DNA of 64,000 bases from Noviherbaspirillum cavernae (GTDB lineage Bacteria; Pseudomonadota; Gammaproteobacteria; Burkholderiales; Burkholderiaceae_D), in assembly GCF_003590875.1 (NCBI RefSeq), contig NZ_QYUN01000002.1, positions 1,612,001-1,676,000 on the forward strand, written 5' to 3'. Below, piece after piece: positions 12,971 through 22,966 of the stretch. Made by a program: the position numbers and the translations under genes. Position 1 is the first letter of the stretch. Each line of letters opens with the position of its first letter. Under the pieces are notes generated by a model. The model saw nothing but the letters and a program-made list of their open reading frames with translations. It was not told where the DNA came from and did no database searches.

Positions 12971-13720
12971 ATGTTTAGCCGCCTTCGCGAAGACATCGCC
13001 AGCATCATTGAACGTGACCCTGCCGCACGTACGGCATGGGAGGTGCTGACTTGTTATCCTGGCTTGCACGCGATTGTGATGCATCGCTGGGCGCGCTGGT
13101 GCTGGACGCGCGGGATGAAGTGGTTGGGCCGGTTTATTTCTCATATCGCTCGCGGTTTGACCGGGATCGAGATCCATCCCGGTGCGACGATTGGACGGCG
13201 TGTATTCATTGATCACGGCTTCGGCGTCGTGATCGGGGAGACTGCCGAAATTGGCGATGACTGCACAATCTACCAGGGCGTGACCTTGGGTGGGACGTCG
13301 TTGAGCAAAGGGGCGAAACGCCATCCGACCTTGGAGCGTGGCGTGATCATCGGTGCCGGTGCCAAGGTGTTGGGCGGATTCATCGTTGGTGAAGGTGCCA
13401 AAGTCGGGTCCAACGCCGTTGTTGTGAAAGCGATTCCTGCCGGTGCGACGGCAGTTGGCAATCCGGCACACATCGTCCGGAAAGAGGCAAACAAGCAGCA
13501 CGAAGAAGCAGCAGCACGCATGTTCGCTGCGTACGGGGTGACGCCGAACGGCGATGATCCTTTGTCGACCGCGTTACATGGCTTGATCAATCATGCGGCA
13601 GCCCAGGAAGGCCAGATTCATAAAATCATCGCTGCGATGAAGAGTGCCGGTGTTGCATGCGAAGTATTGCCGGAGCTGGAGAAATTCGACCCGGAGCAAC
13701 TTAATAAGCTGGTTGAATGA
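12971..13720 (+). CDS. cysE: Serine O-acetyltransferase CysE
   Basis: CysE acetylates serine with acetyl-CoA to give O-acetylserine, the first step of cysteine synthesis. The helical N-terminal domain ([25 protein letters not shown]) precedes a left-handed beta-helix of hexapeptide repeats ([20 protein letters not shown] ... VGSNAVV). The catalytic His region is [14 protein letters not shown]. The tail is longer than in the short plant-like forms, and length is 249 aa. It begins 155 bases after rlmB, a space where I see no clear promoter. The YceH-family gene follows 10 bases later. Confidence 0.94.
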   Translation: MFSRLREDIASIIERDPAARTAWEVLTCYPGLHAIVMHRWARWCWTRGMKWLGRFISHIARGLTGIEIHPGATIGRRVFIDHGFGVVIGETAEIGDDCTIYQGVTLGGTSLSKGAKRHPTLERGVIIGAGAKVLGGFIVGEGAKVGSNAVVVKAIPAGATAVGNPAHIVRKEANKQHEEAAARMFAAYGVTPNGDDPLSTALHGLINHAAAQEGQIHKIIAAMKSAGVACEVLPELEKFDPEQLNKLVE

Positions 13721-13730
13721 AGGTCGCAGA

Positions 13731-14435
13731 ATGAGTGAAGAATCCACCAATCAAGAATCTTCAAATGCCGATCGCAGTACGAGCGAGTTGCTTGACGCTT
13801 TTGAGGTCAGGGTGCTTGCCGTCCTCGCGGAGAAAGAGGCGCTGATACCGGACAATTATCCGCTATCGCTGAATGCACTGGTCAACGGCTGCAATCAGCT
13901 ATCCAGCCGTGATCCCGTGATGTCGATGTCCGAGGAAACCGTGCTGGAAGTGCTTCAGCGATTGATGCAGAAAAAGTTTGTGGTTGAAGTGCGGCAGGCC
14001 GGTGCTCGCGTATCGAAGTACGAGCACCGCATGCGCATAAAATGGTCGCTGGAGCAGGACAAGCTTGCGATTCTGACGATACTGATGCTTCGCGGATTTC
14101 AAACTGCGGGAGAAGTCCGGACTCGTAGCGGCCGATTGCACGAATTCTCAACCGTGCAGGAAGTGGAAAGCGGCCTGCAATTCCTGATTGATAAATTTCC
14201 ACCATTGGTGGCGCGATTGGCACGCGCGCCCGGCACCAAGGAGGCGCGATATGCTCACTTGCTGGCTGGCGAAGATATGCTAGAGAGGCAGGAAATTGCG
14301 GCAAGCTTTTCTTCTGGAGTGGAGATGCATCGGCAAGACCGGGTGTCTCAGCTTGAAGACGAAGTTGCTCGTTTGCGCAGCGACGTCGCAACGCTGACGG
14401 AACAGTTCGCTCAATTCAAAAAGCAATTCGAGTGA
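13731..14435 (+). CDS. YceH family (DUF480) protein
   Basis: A 234-aa member of the YceH/DUF480 family, which consists of two winged-helix domains whose function is unknown. The family core is clear: RVLAVLAEKEALIPDNYPLS followed by LNALVNGCNQLSSRDPV, and later a second helix-turn-helix unit with GEVRTRSGRLHEF. The C-terminal 40 residues form a predicted coiled coil (VSQLEDEVARLRSDVATLTEQF). The ATG at 13731 is chosen over an upstream in-frame ATG inside cysE because it starts 10 bases after the cysE stop. A DNA-binding role is possible but not shown. Confidence 0.88.
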   Translation: MSEESTNQESSNADRSTSELLDAFEVRVLAVLAEKEALIPDNYPLSLNALVNGCNQLSSRDPVMSMSEETVLEVLQRLMQKKFVVEVRQAGARVSKYEHRMRIKWSLEQDKLAILTILMLRGFQTAGEVRTRSGRLHEFSTVQEVESGLQFLIDKFPPLVARLARAPGTKEARYAHLLAGEDMLERQEIAASFSSGVEMHRQDRVSQLEDEVARLRSDVATLTEQFAQFKKQFE

Positions 14436-14458
14436 ATCACTGAGAGTGAATCACTGAG
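14431..14458. repeat. 14-bp perfect tandem duplication
   Basis: AGTGAATCACTGAG occurs twice head to tail, spanning the last codons and stop of the YceH-family gene. The first copy holds the real TGA. It lies at the convergent junction with lpxH and looks like a recent slippage duplication. Confidence 0.85.
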
Positions 14459-14475
14459 AAAGTGCAATGAGCGCG

Positions 14476-15270
14476 TTAGCGCTGAACGCCATCAACGTCA
14501 TGCGAGCTTGCCGCGCCAGTCGCATCGATGGCAAGCCAGCCGCCGCGTGGTGACTCGCTATCACAATCCCAATCCGGCAGTACGTAACGTATCTTGTCTC
14601 TTTCATACTGATGGCATGCGGGCCGATGTGTGTGGCCATGGATGAGCATTGATGCGCCGGTTGCTGCAAACAGCGAAGCAATCGCTTCCGGATTGACATC
14701 CATGATCTCGCATGACTTCGACCGTTGCGCTTCACGGCTGCCGGCACGAAGGTTTGCAATGATCGCCTTGCGCTGCATCAGCGGCATTGCAAGGAATTCC
14801 TGCTGCCAGCCCTGCTGCCGAACTTTTGCGCGGAATGCCATGTATTCCACATCATCGGTACATTGCGCATCGCCGTGAGCCAATGCGATCTGCCTGCCGG
14901 CTATGGAAATCATGAAAGGGTCCGGCAACAACGTCACACCCGCATCTCGGGCAAATTGTGTCCCGACCAGAAAATCGCGATTGCCTGCGATCCAGTACAC
15001 TGCCACGCCTGCGTCGCTCACCTGCCTGATTGCCTGCAGCACCTGCTTGTTGTAGGGATCATCGATGTCATCGTCGCCGGCCCAATATTCGAATAAGTCC
15101 CCAAGCAGATAGAGTTGTTTGGCATACCTTGCATGCTGACGCAGGAATTTGAAAAATGCCTTGGTGGTGCGTGGCAGCGATGCCTGCAAATGGACGTCCG
15201 AAACAAAAAGCGCAACCGTTTCAGGTTGCGCTTTTGAGGCCGCAGACGAACTCATGTCTGGCTCATGCAT
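14476..15270 (-). CDS. lpxH: UDP-2,3-diacylglucosamine diphosphatase LpxH
   Basis: LpxH hydrolyses UDP-2,3-diacylglucosamine to lipid X, step four of lipid A synthesis, at the inner face of the cytoplasmic membrane. It is a metallophosphoesterase with the expected motifs: FVSDVHL near residue 22, LGDLFEYW, AGNRDFL, LAHGDAQC and HGHTHRP. Length is 264 aa with an extra Ser/Ala-rich N-terminus; an ATG five codons in (MSSSAASK) is an alternative start. It is the last of three minus-strand genes (ppiA-ppiB-lpxH) and lies 25 bases after ppiB. Confidence 0.94.
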   Translation of the reverse strand: MHEPDMSSSAASKAQPETVALFVSDVHLQASLPRTTKAFFKFLRQHARYAKQLYLLGDLFEYWAGDDDIDDPYNKQVLQAIRQVSDAGVAVYWIAGNRDFLVGTQFARDAGVTLLPDPFMISIAGRQIALAHGDAQCTDDVEYMAFRAKVRQQGWQQEFLAMPLMQRKAIIANLRAGSREAQRSKSCEIMDVNPEAIASLFAATGASMLIHGHTHRPACHQYERDKIRYVLPDWDCDSESPRGGWLAIDATGAASSHDVDGVQR

Positions 15271-15295
15271 GATGGTTCTGGAGTAGATGCAGCGC

Positions 15296-15784
15296 TCAGA
15301 CGATTTCCGCTTTTTCGATCACGACGTTTTCTACCGGAACGTCAGCATGCATGCCGGCTCTGGTGGTCTTCACCGACTTGATCTTGTCCACCACGTCAGT
15401 ACCTTCAACCACTTTGCCGAATACGCAATAGCCCCAGCCATCCTGACCCGGATAGTCGAGGAAGCTGTTGTTCTTGATATTGATGAAAAACTGCGCAGAC
15501 GCAGAGTGAGGCGCCGATGTGCGTGCCATTGCAATCGTGTACGGCTCATTCTTGAGACCGTTCTTGGCTTCGTTTTCGATCGGTTCGTTGGTCGGTTTTT
15601 GCTTCATGCCCGCTTCGAAGCCGCCTCCCTGAATCATGAAGCCATCGATTACGCGATGGAAAATCGTGCCGTCATAGTGGCCGCTCTTGACGTAGTTGAG
15701 GAAATTCTCAACGGTCTTTGGCGCTTTCTCTGCGTCAAGTTCGATTTTGATGTTGCCGTGATTGGTAGTGAGAATTACAGCCAT
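15296..15784 (-). CDS. ppiB: Cytoplasmic peptidyl-prolyl isomerase PpiB (cyclophilin)
   Basis: A 162-aa cyclophilin that catalyses cis-trans isomerisation at proline bonds. It has no signal peptide, so it should be cytoplasmic. The catalytic region [16 protein letters not shown] and the [18 protein letters not shown] segment are intact. A clear AGGA box precedes the ATG. It lies 29 bases after the closely similar secreted cyclophilin gene and 25 bases before lpxH. The ppiB-lpxH neighbourhood is common in betaproteobacteria. Confidence 0.94.
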   Translation of the reverse strand: MAVILTTNHGNIKIELDAEKAPKTVENFLNYVKSGHYDGTIFHRVIDGFMIQGGGFEAGMKQKPTNEPIENEAKNGLKNEPYTIAMARTSAPHSASAQFFINIKNNSFLDYPGQDGWGYCVFGKVVEGTDVVDKIKSVKTTRAGMHADVPVENVVIEKAEIV

Positions 15785-15813
15785 GGGAATTCCTGTCTGA
15801 GTGGTTATGAATA

Positions 15814-16395
15814 TTAATTGGTAACGGATGCGGACTCGATCACAATTGCTTTGACCGGTACATTTTGATGCATTCCGACAGTGGTGGTTTCTGCTTTTTT
15901 AATTTTGTCCACGACATCCATTCCTTTCACGACTTTGCCGAATACTGTATAGCCCCAGCCATCCTGGCCGGGATAGTTGAGAAAGTCGTTGCTCTTGACG
16001 TTGATAAAGAATTGCGCGGTGGCAGAATGCGGAGCGGATGTGCGCGCCATTGCAACCGTGTACGCATCATTTTTCAGGCCGTTCCTTGCCTCATTCTCAA
16101 TCGGGCTGTTGGTCGGCTTTTGCTTCATGTCCTTGTCGAAACCGCCGCCTTGAATCATGAAATTTTCCATTACGCGATGGAAAATCGTGCCGTTGTAATG
16201 TCCGCTCTTTACGTACTGAAGAAAGTTTGCCACCGACTTAGGTGCTTTCTCCGGATAGAGTTCGATCACGATGCTGCCCATGCTGGTTTTCAAGGTGACC
16301 TGTTCCGCGTCTGCTGCGTTCGCGTTGTGTACAGCAGCGGTCAAGCTTATCGCTGTCAGCAAGTGAATAAAAGTGCGGCGTGAATATTGCATCAT
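15814..16395 (-). CDS. ppiA: Secreted (periplasmic) peptidyl-prolyl isomerase
   Basis: A 193-aa cyclophilin with an N-terminal signal sequence ([22 protein letters not shown], cleavage expected after ANA). It should therefore fold exported proteins in the periplasm. The RR pair at the start of the signal could suggest Tat export, but the full Tat motif is not evident. The catalytic core, [16 protein letters not shown] and [16 protein letters not shown], closely matches the adjacent cytoplasmic PpiB, so the two are probably tandem duplicates. AGGA lies 6 bases before the first of two adjacent ATGs. Confidence 0.92.
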   Translation of the reverse strand: MMQYSRRTFIHLLTAISLTAAVHNANAADAEQVTLKTSMGSIVIELYPEKAPKSVANFLQYVKSGHYNGTIFHRVMENFMIQGGGFDKDMKQKPTNSPIENEARNGLKNDAYTVAMARTSAPHSATAQFFINVKSNDFLNYPGQDGWGYTVFGKVVKGMDVVDKIKKAETTTVGMHQNVPVKAIVIESASVTN

Positions 16396-16833
16396 GAGTT
16401 CCTGAAGTCCTTTACAGACAATTATTGATTGTGTATCTTCCCTGTCCCCGTGATCATGTACTCATCCTTCAGATGGTTACATCACGCGCGAACTGATTGA
16501 ATGCGATGAGCTTGCATACTCGCCTCTATCCATTTCGATTGTAGCGGCTGAGTACTGATTGCATGTTTGTTGCGACTCATCGTTCGCCAGATGATCATCG
16601 TGGTTTGTAATTGCTCATGCGTTGAATGTTTCCGGACTTGAGTCGGTCCGAACGCAAAGAGTGGAATTTTCATCGATGTTATACTGCGGCGAAGAGATGC
16701 ATTTTATCAAAATCTGCATTGAAAAAGGGTTTCGGCGACCCTGTTGCAAGGCGCTGCACGCTCGCGATCGGAAAGCAGGTGCAGGCAAAACCAAGACTGT
16801 GACATCCCCCAGGCCGGAACGGATAATTGCCCC
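16396..16833. other. Intergenic region between ppiA and cysS
   Basis: This divergent 438-base spacer must hold the promoters of the ppiA-ppiB-lpxH group (minus) and of cysS (plus). Apart from the extended -10 candidate at 16677-16685, I see no gene, RNA or repeat. Short open frames here have no recognisable content. Confidence 0.6.
16677..16685 (+). promoter_or_regulatory. Extended -10 candidate for cysS
   Basis: TGTTATACT is a TGn extended -10 joined to TATACT. It lies about 150 bases before the cysS ATG. No good -35 is seen 17 bases upstream, which is tolerable for an extended -10 promoter. Confidence 0.4.
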
Positions 16834-18228
16834 ATGAGTGCCATAAAAATCTACAACACGCTCGCGCGTGAGAAGCAGACATTTGTCCCGATGCAAGCGG
16901 GCAAAGTACGCATGTATGTATGTGGCATGACAGTGTACGACTATTGTCATCTTGGTCATGCCCGCGTCATGGTGGTTTTTGATATGGTGCAGCGCTGGCT
17001 GAGAGCGTCCGGCTTCGACGTTACATATGTGCGCAATATCACAGACATTGACGACAAGATCATCAAGCGTGCAGTAGAAAATGGTGAGACAATTTCCCAA
17101 TTGACGACGCGATTCATTCAGGCAATGGATGAAGATGCGGCTGCGCTCGGTGTGCAGAAACCGGATCATGAGCCGCGTGCGACACAGTACGTACCTCAGA
17201 TGCTGGGCATGATCGGCAAACTCGAAACAAACGGTTTGGCATATCAGGCTGCGGATGGTGACGTTAATTTTTCCGTGCGTGACTTTCCTGGTTATGGAAA
17301 ATTGTCGGGCAAGTCTCTTGATGATTTGCGCGCCGGCGAACGTGTTGATCTGAATGCCACCAAGCGCGATCCGCTGGATTTTGTGCTCTGGAAGGCGGCC
17401 AAGGAGTCAGAGCCGGATGAAGTCAAATGGGATTCTCAGTGGGGTAGGGGACGTCCGGGATGGCATATCGAATGTTCGGCAATGAGCTGCGAGCTGCTTG
17501 GCGAGCATTTTGATATCCATGGTGGCGGCCAGGATTTGCAATTCCCGCATCACGAAAACGAGATCGCGCAATCCGAAGGTGCGAGTCAGCTGACATTCGT
17601 CAACTACTGGATGCATAACGGCTTTGTGCGAGTGGACAATGAAAAGATGTCGAAATCGCTCGGCAACTTTTTCACCATTCGTGACGTGCTGAAAAAGTAT
17701 GATCCCGAAGTCGTGCGGTTTTTCATTTTGCGCGCGCACTATCGCAGTCCGCTGAATTATTCCGATGCGCATCTGAATGATGCCAAGCATGCGTTGACGC
17801 GTTTGTATACTGCGCTCAAGGATGTCACTCCGGATCTGCTTCCCTTGGATGTGACGGAGCCGCATGCCGCCCGCTTTGCGGACGCGATGAACGATGACTT
17901 CAATACGCCGGTCGCCATTTCGGTGCTGTTCGACCTTGCCAATGAGGTGAATAAAACCCGGTCTCCGGCGCTAGCCCGGCAGTTGAAGCATCTGGCCGGC
18001 ATCATTGCATTACTTGAACGCACACCTCGGCAATTCCTTCATGCCGAACCAGCCAGTAGCGAGGATGGTTATGCGGAACCGGACATTCTTGCGCAAATTG
18101 AGGCGAGGGCCGCTGCCAAGAAGGCGAAGAATTTTGCGGATGCCGATCGCATACGTGCGGAACTGCTCGCCAATGGCATTATTCTCGAGGATAAACCGGG
18201 TGGCCTGACTGAATGGCGAAGGGCGTGA
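16834..18228 (+). CDS. cysS: Cysteinyl-tRNA synthetase
   Basis: CysRS attaches cysteine to tRNA-Cys. This is a class I synthetase of 464 aa. The HIGH-equivalent HLGH is at 39-42 and KMSKS at 271-275. Zinc ligands are visible at C30, C214, H239 and E243. The C-terminal helical tRNA-binding domain ends [14 protein letters not shown]. The ATG at 16834 gives the standard [10 protein letters not shown] start; an upstream in-frame ATG at 16744 would add 30 unrelated residues. The alkA-like gene begins within or just past its stop. Confidence 0.97.
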   Translation: MSAIKIYNTLAREKQTFVPMQAGKVRMYVCGMTVYDYCHLGHARVMVVFDMVQRWLRASGFDVTYVRNITDIDDKIIKRAVENGETISQLTTRFIQAMDEDAAALGVQKPDHEPRATQYVPQMLGMIGKLETNGLAYQAADGDVNFSVRDFPGYGKLSGKSLDDLRAGERVDLNATKRDPLDFVLWKAAKESEPDEVKWDSQWGRGRPGWHIECSAMSCELLGEHFDIHGGGQDLQFPHHENEIAQSEGASQLTFVNYWMHNGFVRVDNEKMSKSLGNFFTIRDVLKKYDPEVVRFFILRAHYRSPLNYSDAHLNDAKHALTRLYTALKDVTPDLLPLDVTEPHAARFADAMNDDFNTPVAISVLFDLANEVNKTRSPALARQLKHLAGIIALLERTPRQFLHAEPASSEDGYAEPDILAQIEARAAAKKAKNFADADRIRAELLANGIILEDKPGGLTEWRRA

Positions 18229-18233
18229 TCCGG

Positions 18234-18890
18234 ATGGTGACGTCGAAGATGGCAGACGCCACGGTTTGCATACCGGCCTATTGGCATGATGCGAAGGAAG
18301 AGCTAATGAAGCGCGATCGCATCATGCGCAGGCTCATTCCGCAATTCGGCGATATGCATCTGATCGGACGTGGCGAAGCATTTACGACATTGGTTCGGTC
18401 GGTAATCGGGCAGCAGATCTCAGTCAAGGCGGCGGATTCGGTATGGCAGCGTGTGCTGGAGATATGTCCGAAATGCACGCCGGTGCAAATTCTCAAGGCT
18501 GGCAATGACAAGCTCTCGAGCTGCGGATTGTCAAAGCGAAAAGCTGAATACGTTCTCGATCTGGCGGATCATTTCAAGGCCAAGCGCGTTCATGTGGATA
18601 AATGGTCGGAAATGAACGATGAGGATGTCATCTCCGAACTCGTTCAGATTCGCGGGATCGGTCGCTGGACCGCGGAAATGTTTTTGATTTTTAATCTGCT
18701 GCGTCCCAATATATTGCCCTTGGATGATGTGGGACTGCTCAAGGGCATCAGTCTCAATTATTTTTCCGGCGAACCCGTGTCACGTAGCGATGCGCGCGAG
18801 GTTGCGGCGAATTGGGAGCCGTGGCGAACAGTTGCCACATGGTATCTGTGGCGCAGCCTTGATGCGGCACCTGTCCCTGTACAATACTGA
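18234..18890 (+). CDS. DNA-3-methyladenine glycosylase, AlkA type
   Basis: A 218-aa helix-hairpin-helix base-excision glycosylase that removes alkylated bases from DNA. The HhH motif is LVQIRGIGRWTAEMFLIF, and the catalytic Asp lies in LPLDDVGLLKG just after it (D165, counting from 18234). VIGQQISVKAA is the usual N-terminal helix. It lacks the extra N-terminal domain of E. coli AlkA. The ATG at 18234 has GAAGGG 10 bases upstream; an in-frame ATG at 18213, overlapping the cysS end, is an alternative. Probably co-transcribed with cysS. Confidence 0.88.
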   Translation: MVTSKMADATVCIPAYWHDAKEELMKRDRIMRRLIPQFGDMHLIGRGEAFTTLVRSVIGQQISVKAADSVWQRVLEICPKCTPVQILKAGNDKLSSCGLSKRKAEYVLDLADHFKAKRVHVDKWSEMNDEDVISELVQIRGIGRWTAEMFLIFNLLRPNILPLDDVGLLKGISLNYFSGEPVSRSDAREVAANWEPWRTVATWYLWRSLDAAPVPVQY

Positions 18891-18938
18891 ACCCGTTGAA
18901 TTTAATATTTACGTCGTGTCAAGCAAAATGGAGGCGCA

Positions 18939-19913
18939 ATGAGCAAGACGACTTTTCTCGGTTTTGAACAGCCGATTGCAGAGCTGGAAGGAAAAATCGA
19001 TGAGTTGCGCTTTGTGCAAGATGACTCCGCAGTCGACATCTCGGAAGAGATCGAGCGTCTTTCGAAAAAAAGTCAGCAACTGACCAAGGATATTTATGCG
19101 AAGCTGACGCCGTGGCAGGTGTCGCAAATCGCGCGCCATCCGCAGCGTCCTTACACGCTGGATTACGTGAATGAGATTTTCACGGACTTTCATGAGCTGC
19201 ATGGCGACCGGTCTTACGCCGATGATCTGTCGATCGTGGGCGGTCTCGCGCGTTTCAACGGACAGCCGTGCATGGTGATTGGTCACCAGAAAGGGCGCGA
19301 TACCAAAGAGCGGGCTTTACGCAATTTCGGCATGCCGAAACCAGAGGGATATCGCAAGGCGATGCGTCTGATGAAGCTGGCGGAAAAATTCGGTCTGCCC
19401 ATTTTTACGTTCATCGATACGCCGGGCGCATTCCCCGGCATCGACGCGGAAGAGCGCGGGCAGTCGGAGGCCATCGGACATAATCTTTATGTCATGGCGG
19501 AATTGAAAGTGCCTCTGATCGCAACCATCATTGGCGAAGGTGGATCCGGTGGCGCGCTGGCAATCGCGGTGGGCGATGCCGTGTTGATGCTGCAGTATGC
19601 GACGTACTCCGTGATTTCGCCGGAAGGCTGTGCTTCCATTCTCTGGAAAACTTCCGAGCGTGCCGCCGATGCGGCGGACGCGTTGGGACTGACCGCGCAC
19701 AGGCTCAAGGCCATCAACCTGATCGACAAGATCGTCAACGAACCGTTGGGCGGAGCGCATCGCGATCCGAAGCAAATGGCTGCAATGCTGAAACGTGCAT
19801 TGGCCGACACGCTGCGTCAATTCCAGGGAATTAAAACCAAGGATTTGCTTGCTGCGCGCCATGAAAAGTTGATGAGCTACGGCAAGTTCAAGGAAATCAA
19901 TCCATCCGAATGA
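18939..19913 (+). CDS. accA: Acetyl-CoA carboxylase carboxyltransferase subunit alpha
   Basis: AccA is the alpha subunit of carboxyltransferase, which with AccD moves carboxyl from biotin to acetyl-CoA, making malonyl-CoA for fatty acid synthesis. At 324 aa it has normal length. It shows the N-terminal helical segment, the crotonase-like core with [36 protein letters not shown] and [11 protein letters not shown], and the conserved [12 protein letters not shown]. An AGGCGC box precedes the ATG. accD is not in the window. tilS follows 11 bases later. Confidence 0.97.
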   Translation: MSKTTFLGFEQPIAELEGKIDELRFVQDDSAVDISEEIERLSKKSQQLTKDIYAKLTPWQVSQIARHPQRPYTLDYVNEIFTDFHELHGDRSYADDLSIVGGLARFNGQPCMVIGHQKGRDTKERALRNFGMPKPEGYRKAMRLMKLAEKFGLPIFTFIDTPGAFPGIDAEERGQSEAIGHNLYVMAELKVPLIATIIGEGGSGGALAIAVGDAVLMLQYATYSVISPEGCASILWKTSERAADAADALGLTAHRLKAINLIDKIVNEPLGGAHRDPKQMAAMLKRALADTLRQFQGIKTKDLLAARHEKLMSYGKFKEINPSE

Positions 19914-19924
19914 GATAGCTTTTT

Positions 19925-21373
19925 GTGTCAAACAGGCAGGCAGCGTCGTTGATCGACGCATTTGAATGCGCGTTGGGGGAAATCCAAACGCGCGTTTGTG
20001 TTTCTGGCGAGAGGGCCAATGTTCGGGATGTATCGCATTCATCGGACGAGGCAAAGATCGCCGGTGTGCCGGCCATTGCAATAGCGTATAGCGGCGGACT
20101 CGATTCATCAGTGCTGCTCGCGCTGATGCAGCGTTATGCCGCCAGACGAGCAATCCGGCTATTCGCGTTCCATATTCATCACGGCATCAGTCCGAATGCG
20201 GATCTCTGGCTGGCTCATTGTCAACGTGAATGCGAGCGGCTTGGCATTGCCTTTGAGGCGCGCCGCATTGCGATCACAGGGAGAGAGCAAAGCGGTCTGG
20301 AAGAGGCGGCGCGCATCAGCCGCTATGCTGCGCTGGGGGAGCTATGCAGGGTGCACAATGTACCGCTGCTGCTGACTGCACATCATCAGGATGATCAGGC
20401 GGAAACCGTATTGCTGCAATTGTTGCGTGGCTCGGGGGTGGCTGGGTTGGCGGGGATGGAGGAGGTAAATGCTGCGCCGGACCTGCTGGGTTCTGCCGAT
20501 CTGCTGATGGCGCGCCCTCTTTTGGCGGCATCACGTGCGGAGCTGGAAAGCTATGCTGCCAGTGAAGGAGTTGCCTATGTCGAGGATGAATCCAATGCGG
20601 ATACGCGGTATGCACGCAACGCGTTGCGTCATCGGGTGATGCCGGCGCTCGCGGAATTCTTTCCGGGATTCCCGGGGCGTATTGCGCGGGCTGCGCAACA
20701 TGCACAATCGGCGCAGCGTCTGCTGAATGAACTGGCCGCACAGGATCTTGATCGATGCGTGCATGGTGAATGCCTGGATATTCCCCGCCTCAGGCAGTTG
20801 AGCGAGGACCGGATCGACAATGTGCTGCGCCATTGGTTTGCCTTGCGCGATGTGCGCATGCCAGCAACCTCATGGCTGGCTGAGTTGCGTCTGCAATTGT
20901 TCGGCGCCCGGGCGGATGCGCAGCTGTGCGTGACGCATATGGATTGTCACGTCCGGCGCCATCGCGATCGAATCTTCCTTGTTCCCAGGCGCGATGACGA
21001 CGCCCGGCAAGCCTTGCCGGCAACGTTCCGCTGGAATGGAGAAGCGTGCATTGCCTTTGCGGAGTTTCACGGCCATCTGTGCTTCGAAGAAGCAGACGAG
21101 GGCATTGATCCGAATTGGCTGCGTCAGCAGAACTTGATGCTTCGCCATCGGAGCGGAGGAGAGCGATTGAAACCCGCACTCAATCGCTCGACGAGGAGTT
21201 TGAAACAGCATTACCAAGCCTTGGACATACCCTCCTGGCAGCGCGAACAACTTCCATTGCTGACGGCCGGAGGCGACTTGCTGTTTGCTGCCGGTATCGG
21301 CATGGATTGCCTGCATTTCAGCATGGCGCCTGGGCCGAAGATACGTTTCCATTGGCAGTCTGACAAAGTGTAG
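19925..21373 (+). CDS. tilS: tRNA(Ile)-lysidine synthetase TilS
   Basis: TilS modifies the wobble C of tRNA-Ile(CAU) to lysidine, so that it reads AUA and accepts isoleucine. The PP-loop SGGLDS is at 56-61 and the family signature HHQDDQAETVLLQLLRGSG follows. A C-terminal TilS domain (LMLRHRSGGERLKPALNRS) is present. Length is 482 aa with about 50 extra N-terminal residues before the PP-loop. The start is GTG at 19925. It lies 11 bases after accA, a conserved accA-tilS pair in Burkholderiales. Confidence 0.94.
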   Translation: MSNRQAASLIDAFECALGEIQTRVCVSGERANVRDVSHSSDEAKIAGVPAIAIAYSGGLDSSVLLALMQRYAARRAIRLFAFHIHHGISPNADLWLAHCQRECERLGIAFEARRIAITGREQSGLEEAARISRYAALGELCRVHNVPLLLTAHHQDDQAETVLLQLLRGSGVAGLAGMEEVNAAPDLLGSADLLMARPLLAASRAELESYAASEGVAYVEDESNADTRYARNALRHRVMPALAEFFPGFPGRIARAAQHAQSAQRLLNELAAQDLDRCVHGECLDIPRLRQLSEDRIDNVLRHWFALRDVRMPATSWLAELRLQLFGARADAQLCVTHMDCHVRRHRDRIFLVPRRDDDARQALPATFRWNGEACIAFAEFHGHLCFEEADEGIDPNWLRQQNLMLRHRSGGERLKPALNRSTRSLKQHYQALDIPSWQREQLPLLTAGGDLLFAAGIGMDCLHFSMAPGPKIRFHWQSDKV

Positions 21374-21401
21374 TGTTGCCTTTCAGGTCATAGGTCGGCA
21401 C

Positions 21402-21430
21402 TTGTTATTTCGCATTGTGGCAGGTATAGT
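21402..21430 (+). promoter_or_regulatory. Sigma-70 promoter of lysC
   Basis: TTGTTA (21402-21407) and TATAGT (21425-21430) are separated by exactly 17 bases, about 60 bases before the lysC ATG. Confidence 0.6.
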
Positions 21431-21488
21431 AAAGGGTTGATTTTTATCGATATTTTTACAATTTTCCAAGCCCAATTTTTCAATTCTC

Positions 21489-22739
21489 ATGGCTTTAATC
21501 GTCCACAAATATGGCGGCACATCGATGGGCTCGACCGAGCGCATCAAGAATGTCGCGAAGCGCGTCGCCAAATGGCATGACGCTGGTCACCAAATCGTCG
21601 TGGTTCCGTCCGCCATGTCCGGCGAGACAAATCGTCTGATCGGACTTGCCAAGGAAATCATGCCGCAGCCGGATCCGCGCGAACTCGACATGCTGGCCTC
21701 CACCGGTGAACAGGTGTCGGTTGCGCTGCTGTCGATGGCATTGCAATCAATCGGCAAACAGGCGGTGTCGTACGCCGGTTGGCAAGTCCCCATCAAAACC
21801 GATTCCGCATTCACCAAGGCGCGCATTCAATCGATCGATGACGTCAAGGTGCGCAAGGATCTCGATGCGGGAAAGATCGTCATCATCACCGGTTTCCAAG
21901 GCGTGGACGACGATAACAACATTACGACGCTGGGCCGCGGCGGCTCGGATACATCGGCAGTTGCGGTTGCCGCCGCATTGAAAGCGGCAGAGTGCCTGAT
22001 CTATACCGACGTCGATGGTGTTTACACTACCGACCCGCGCGTCGTATCGGAAGCACGCCGTCTGAAGACGGTCACGTTTGAAGAAATGCTCGAGCTTGCA
22101 TCGCTTGGTTCGAAAGTGCTGCAGATTCGCTCCGTCGAATTCGCGGGCAACTACAAGATGCCGACGCGCGTGCTGTCGTCGCTGACCGATCCGCTGATGT
22201 CGCTGGAAGAAGAAGCCAATTCGGGCACCCTGATTTCGTTTGAGGAAGATACACACATGGAACAAGCCGTCATTTCCGGTATCGCGTTCAATCGCGACGA
22301 GGCGAAAATTACCGTACTGGGCGTGCCTGATCGTCCGGGCATCGCTTATCAGATTCTTGGCCCGATCTCTGATGCCAACGTCGAAGTGGACATGATCATC
22401 CAGAATCAATCGGTCGAAGGGAAAACAGACTTCTCTTTCACTGTCGCACGAGGCGAATATGCGAAGGCAATGGACGTGCTGAACAAGAGCGTCAAGGAGC
22501 ATATCGGAGCCGCCAGTATCATCGGCGATGCCAAGGTGTCGAAAGTGTCGGTGGTTGGCGTGGGCATGCGCAGCCATGTCGGTATTGCATCGCAAATGTT
22601 CCGCACTTTGTCGGAAGAGGGCATCAACATTCAATTGATTTCCACATCCGAGATCAAGATTTCTGTCTTGATCGATGAAAAGTACATGGAACTTGCTGTG
22701 CGCGCGCTGCACAAGGCGTTCGACCTCGAAAAAGCTTGA
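21489..22739 (+). CDS. lysC: Aspartate kinase
   Basis: Aspartokinase phosphorylates aspartate, the first step of the lysine, methionine, threonine and diaminopimelate pathways. The kinase domain begins VHKYGGTSMGS (K7), with FQGVDDDNNITTLGRGGSDTSAVA and the YTDVDGVYTTDPR signature following. Two ACT domains form the C-terminal third, the site of feedback control by lysine and/or threonine. Length is 416 aa, a monofunctional alpha/beta-type kinase with no homoserine dehydrogenase fused. It has its own promoter candidate and is followed 100 bases later by tRNA-Ser. Confidence 0.95.
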   Translation: MALIVHKYGGTSMGSTERIKNVAKRVAKWHDAGHQIVVVPSAMSGETNRLIGLAKEIMPQPDPRELDMLASTGEQVSVALLSMALQSIGKQAVSYAGWQVPIKTDSAFTKARIQSIDDVKVRKDLDAGKIVIITGFQGVDDDNNITTLGRGGSDTSAVAVAAALKAAECLIYTDVDGVYTTDPRVVSEARRLKTVTFEEMLELASLGSKVLQIRSVEFAGNYKMPTRVLSSLTDPLMSLEEEANSGTLISFEEDTHMEQAVISGIAFNRDEAKITVLGVPDRPGIAYQILGPISDANVEVDMIIQNQSVEGKTDFSFTVARGEYAKAMDVLNKSVKEHIGAASIIGDAKVSKVSVVGVGMRSHVGIASQMFRTLSEEGINIQLISTSEIKISVLIDEKYMELAVRALHKAFDLEKA

Positions 22740-22767
22740 TCATTTTGGATCAGATTGCAGAGTTTCA

Positions 22768-22796
22768 TTGACCAAGTGCGCATGAGAAGTTATCAT
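22768..22796 (+). promoter_or_regulatory. Sigma-70 promoter of tRNA-Ser
   Basis: TTGACC (22768-22773) and TATCAT (22791-22796) have a 17-base spacer. The start point would be about 35 bases before the mature tRNA. Confidence 0.7.
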
Positions 22797-22839
22797 GCGG
22801 CTCTTCGCCAAAGCGGACTTGCAATACTGCTCTGGATGT

Positions 22840-22933
22840 GGAGACGTGGCCGAGTGGTCGAAGGCACTTCCCTGCTAAGGAAGCATATGGGCTTAAACCT
22901 GTATCGAGGGTTCGAATCCCTCCGTCTCCGCCA
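22840..22933 (+). tRNA. tRNA-Ser (anticodon GCT)
   Basis: A 94-nt class II tRNA with acceptor GGAGACG/CGTCTCC, discriminator G and encoded CCA. The anticodon stem CTTCC/GGAAG encloses CTGCTAA, giving anticodon GCT, which reads AGC and AGU. The long variable arm and the T-arm GAGGGTTCGAATCCCTC are present. It has its own promoter and terminator. A decayed copy of its 3' end lies 139 bases downstream. Confidence 0.97.
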
Positions 22934-22941
22934 AAATTAAT

Positions 22942-22966
22942 AAGCCCCGCAAGGGGCTTTTTAATT
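22942..22966 (+). terminator. Terminator of tRNA-Ser
   Basis: AAGCCCC, loop GCAA, GGGGCTT, followed by TTTAATTTTT. It starts 9 bases after the tRNA CCA end. Confidence 0.9.
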
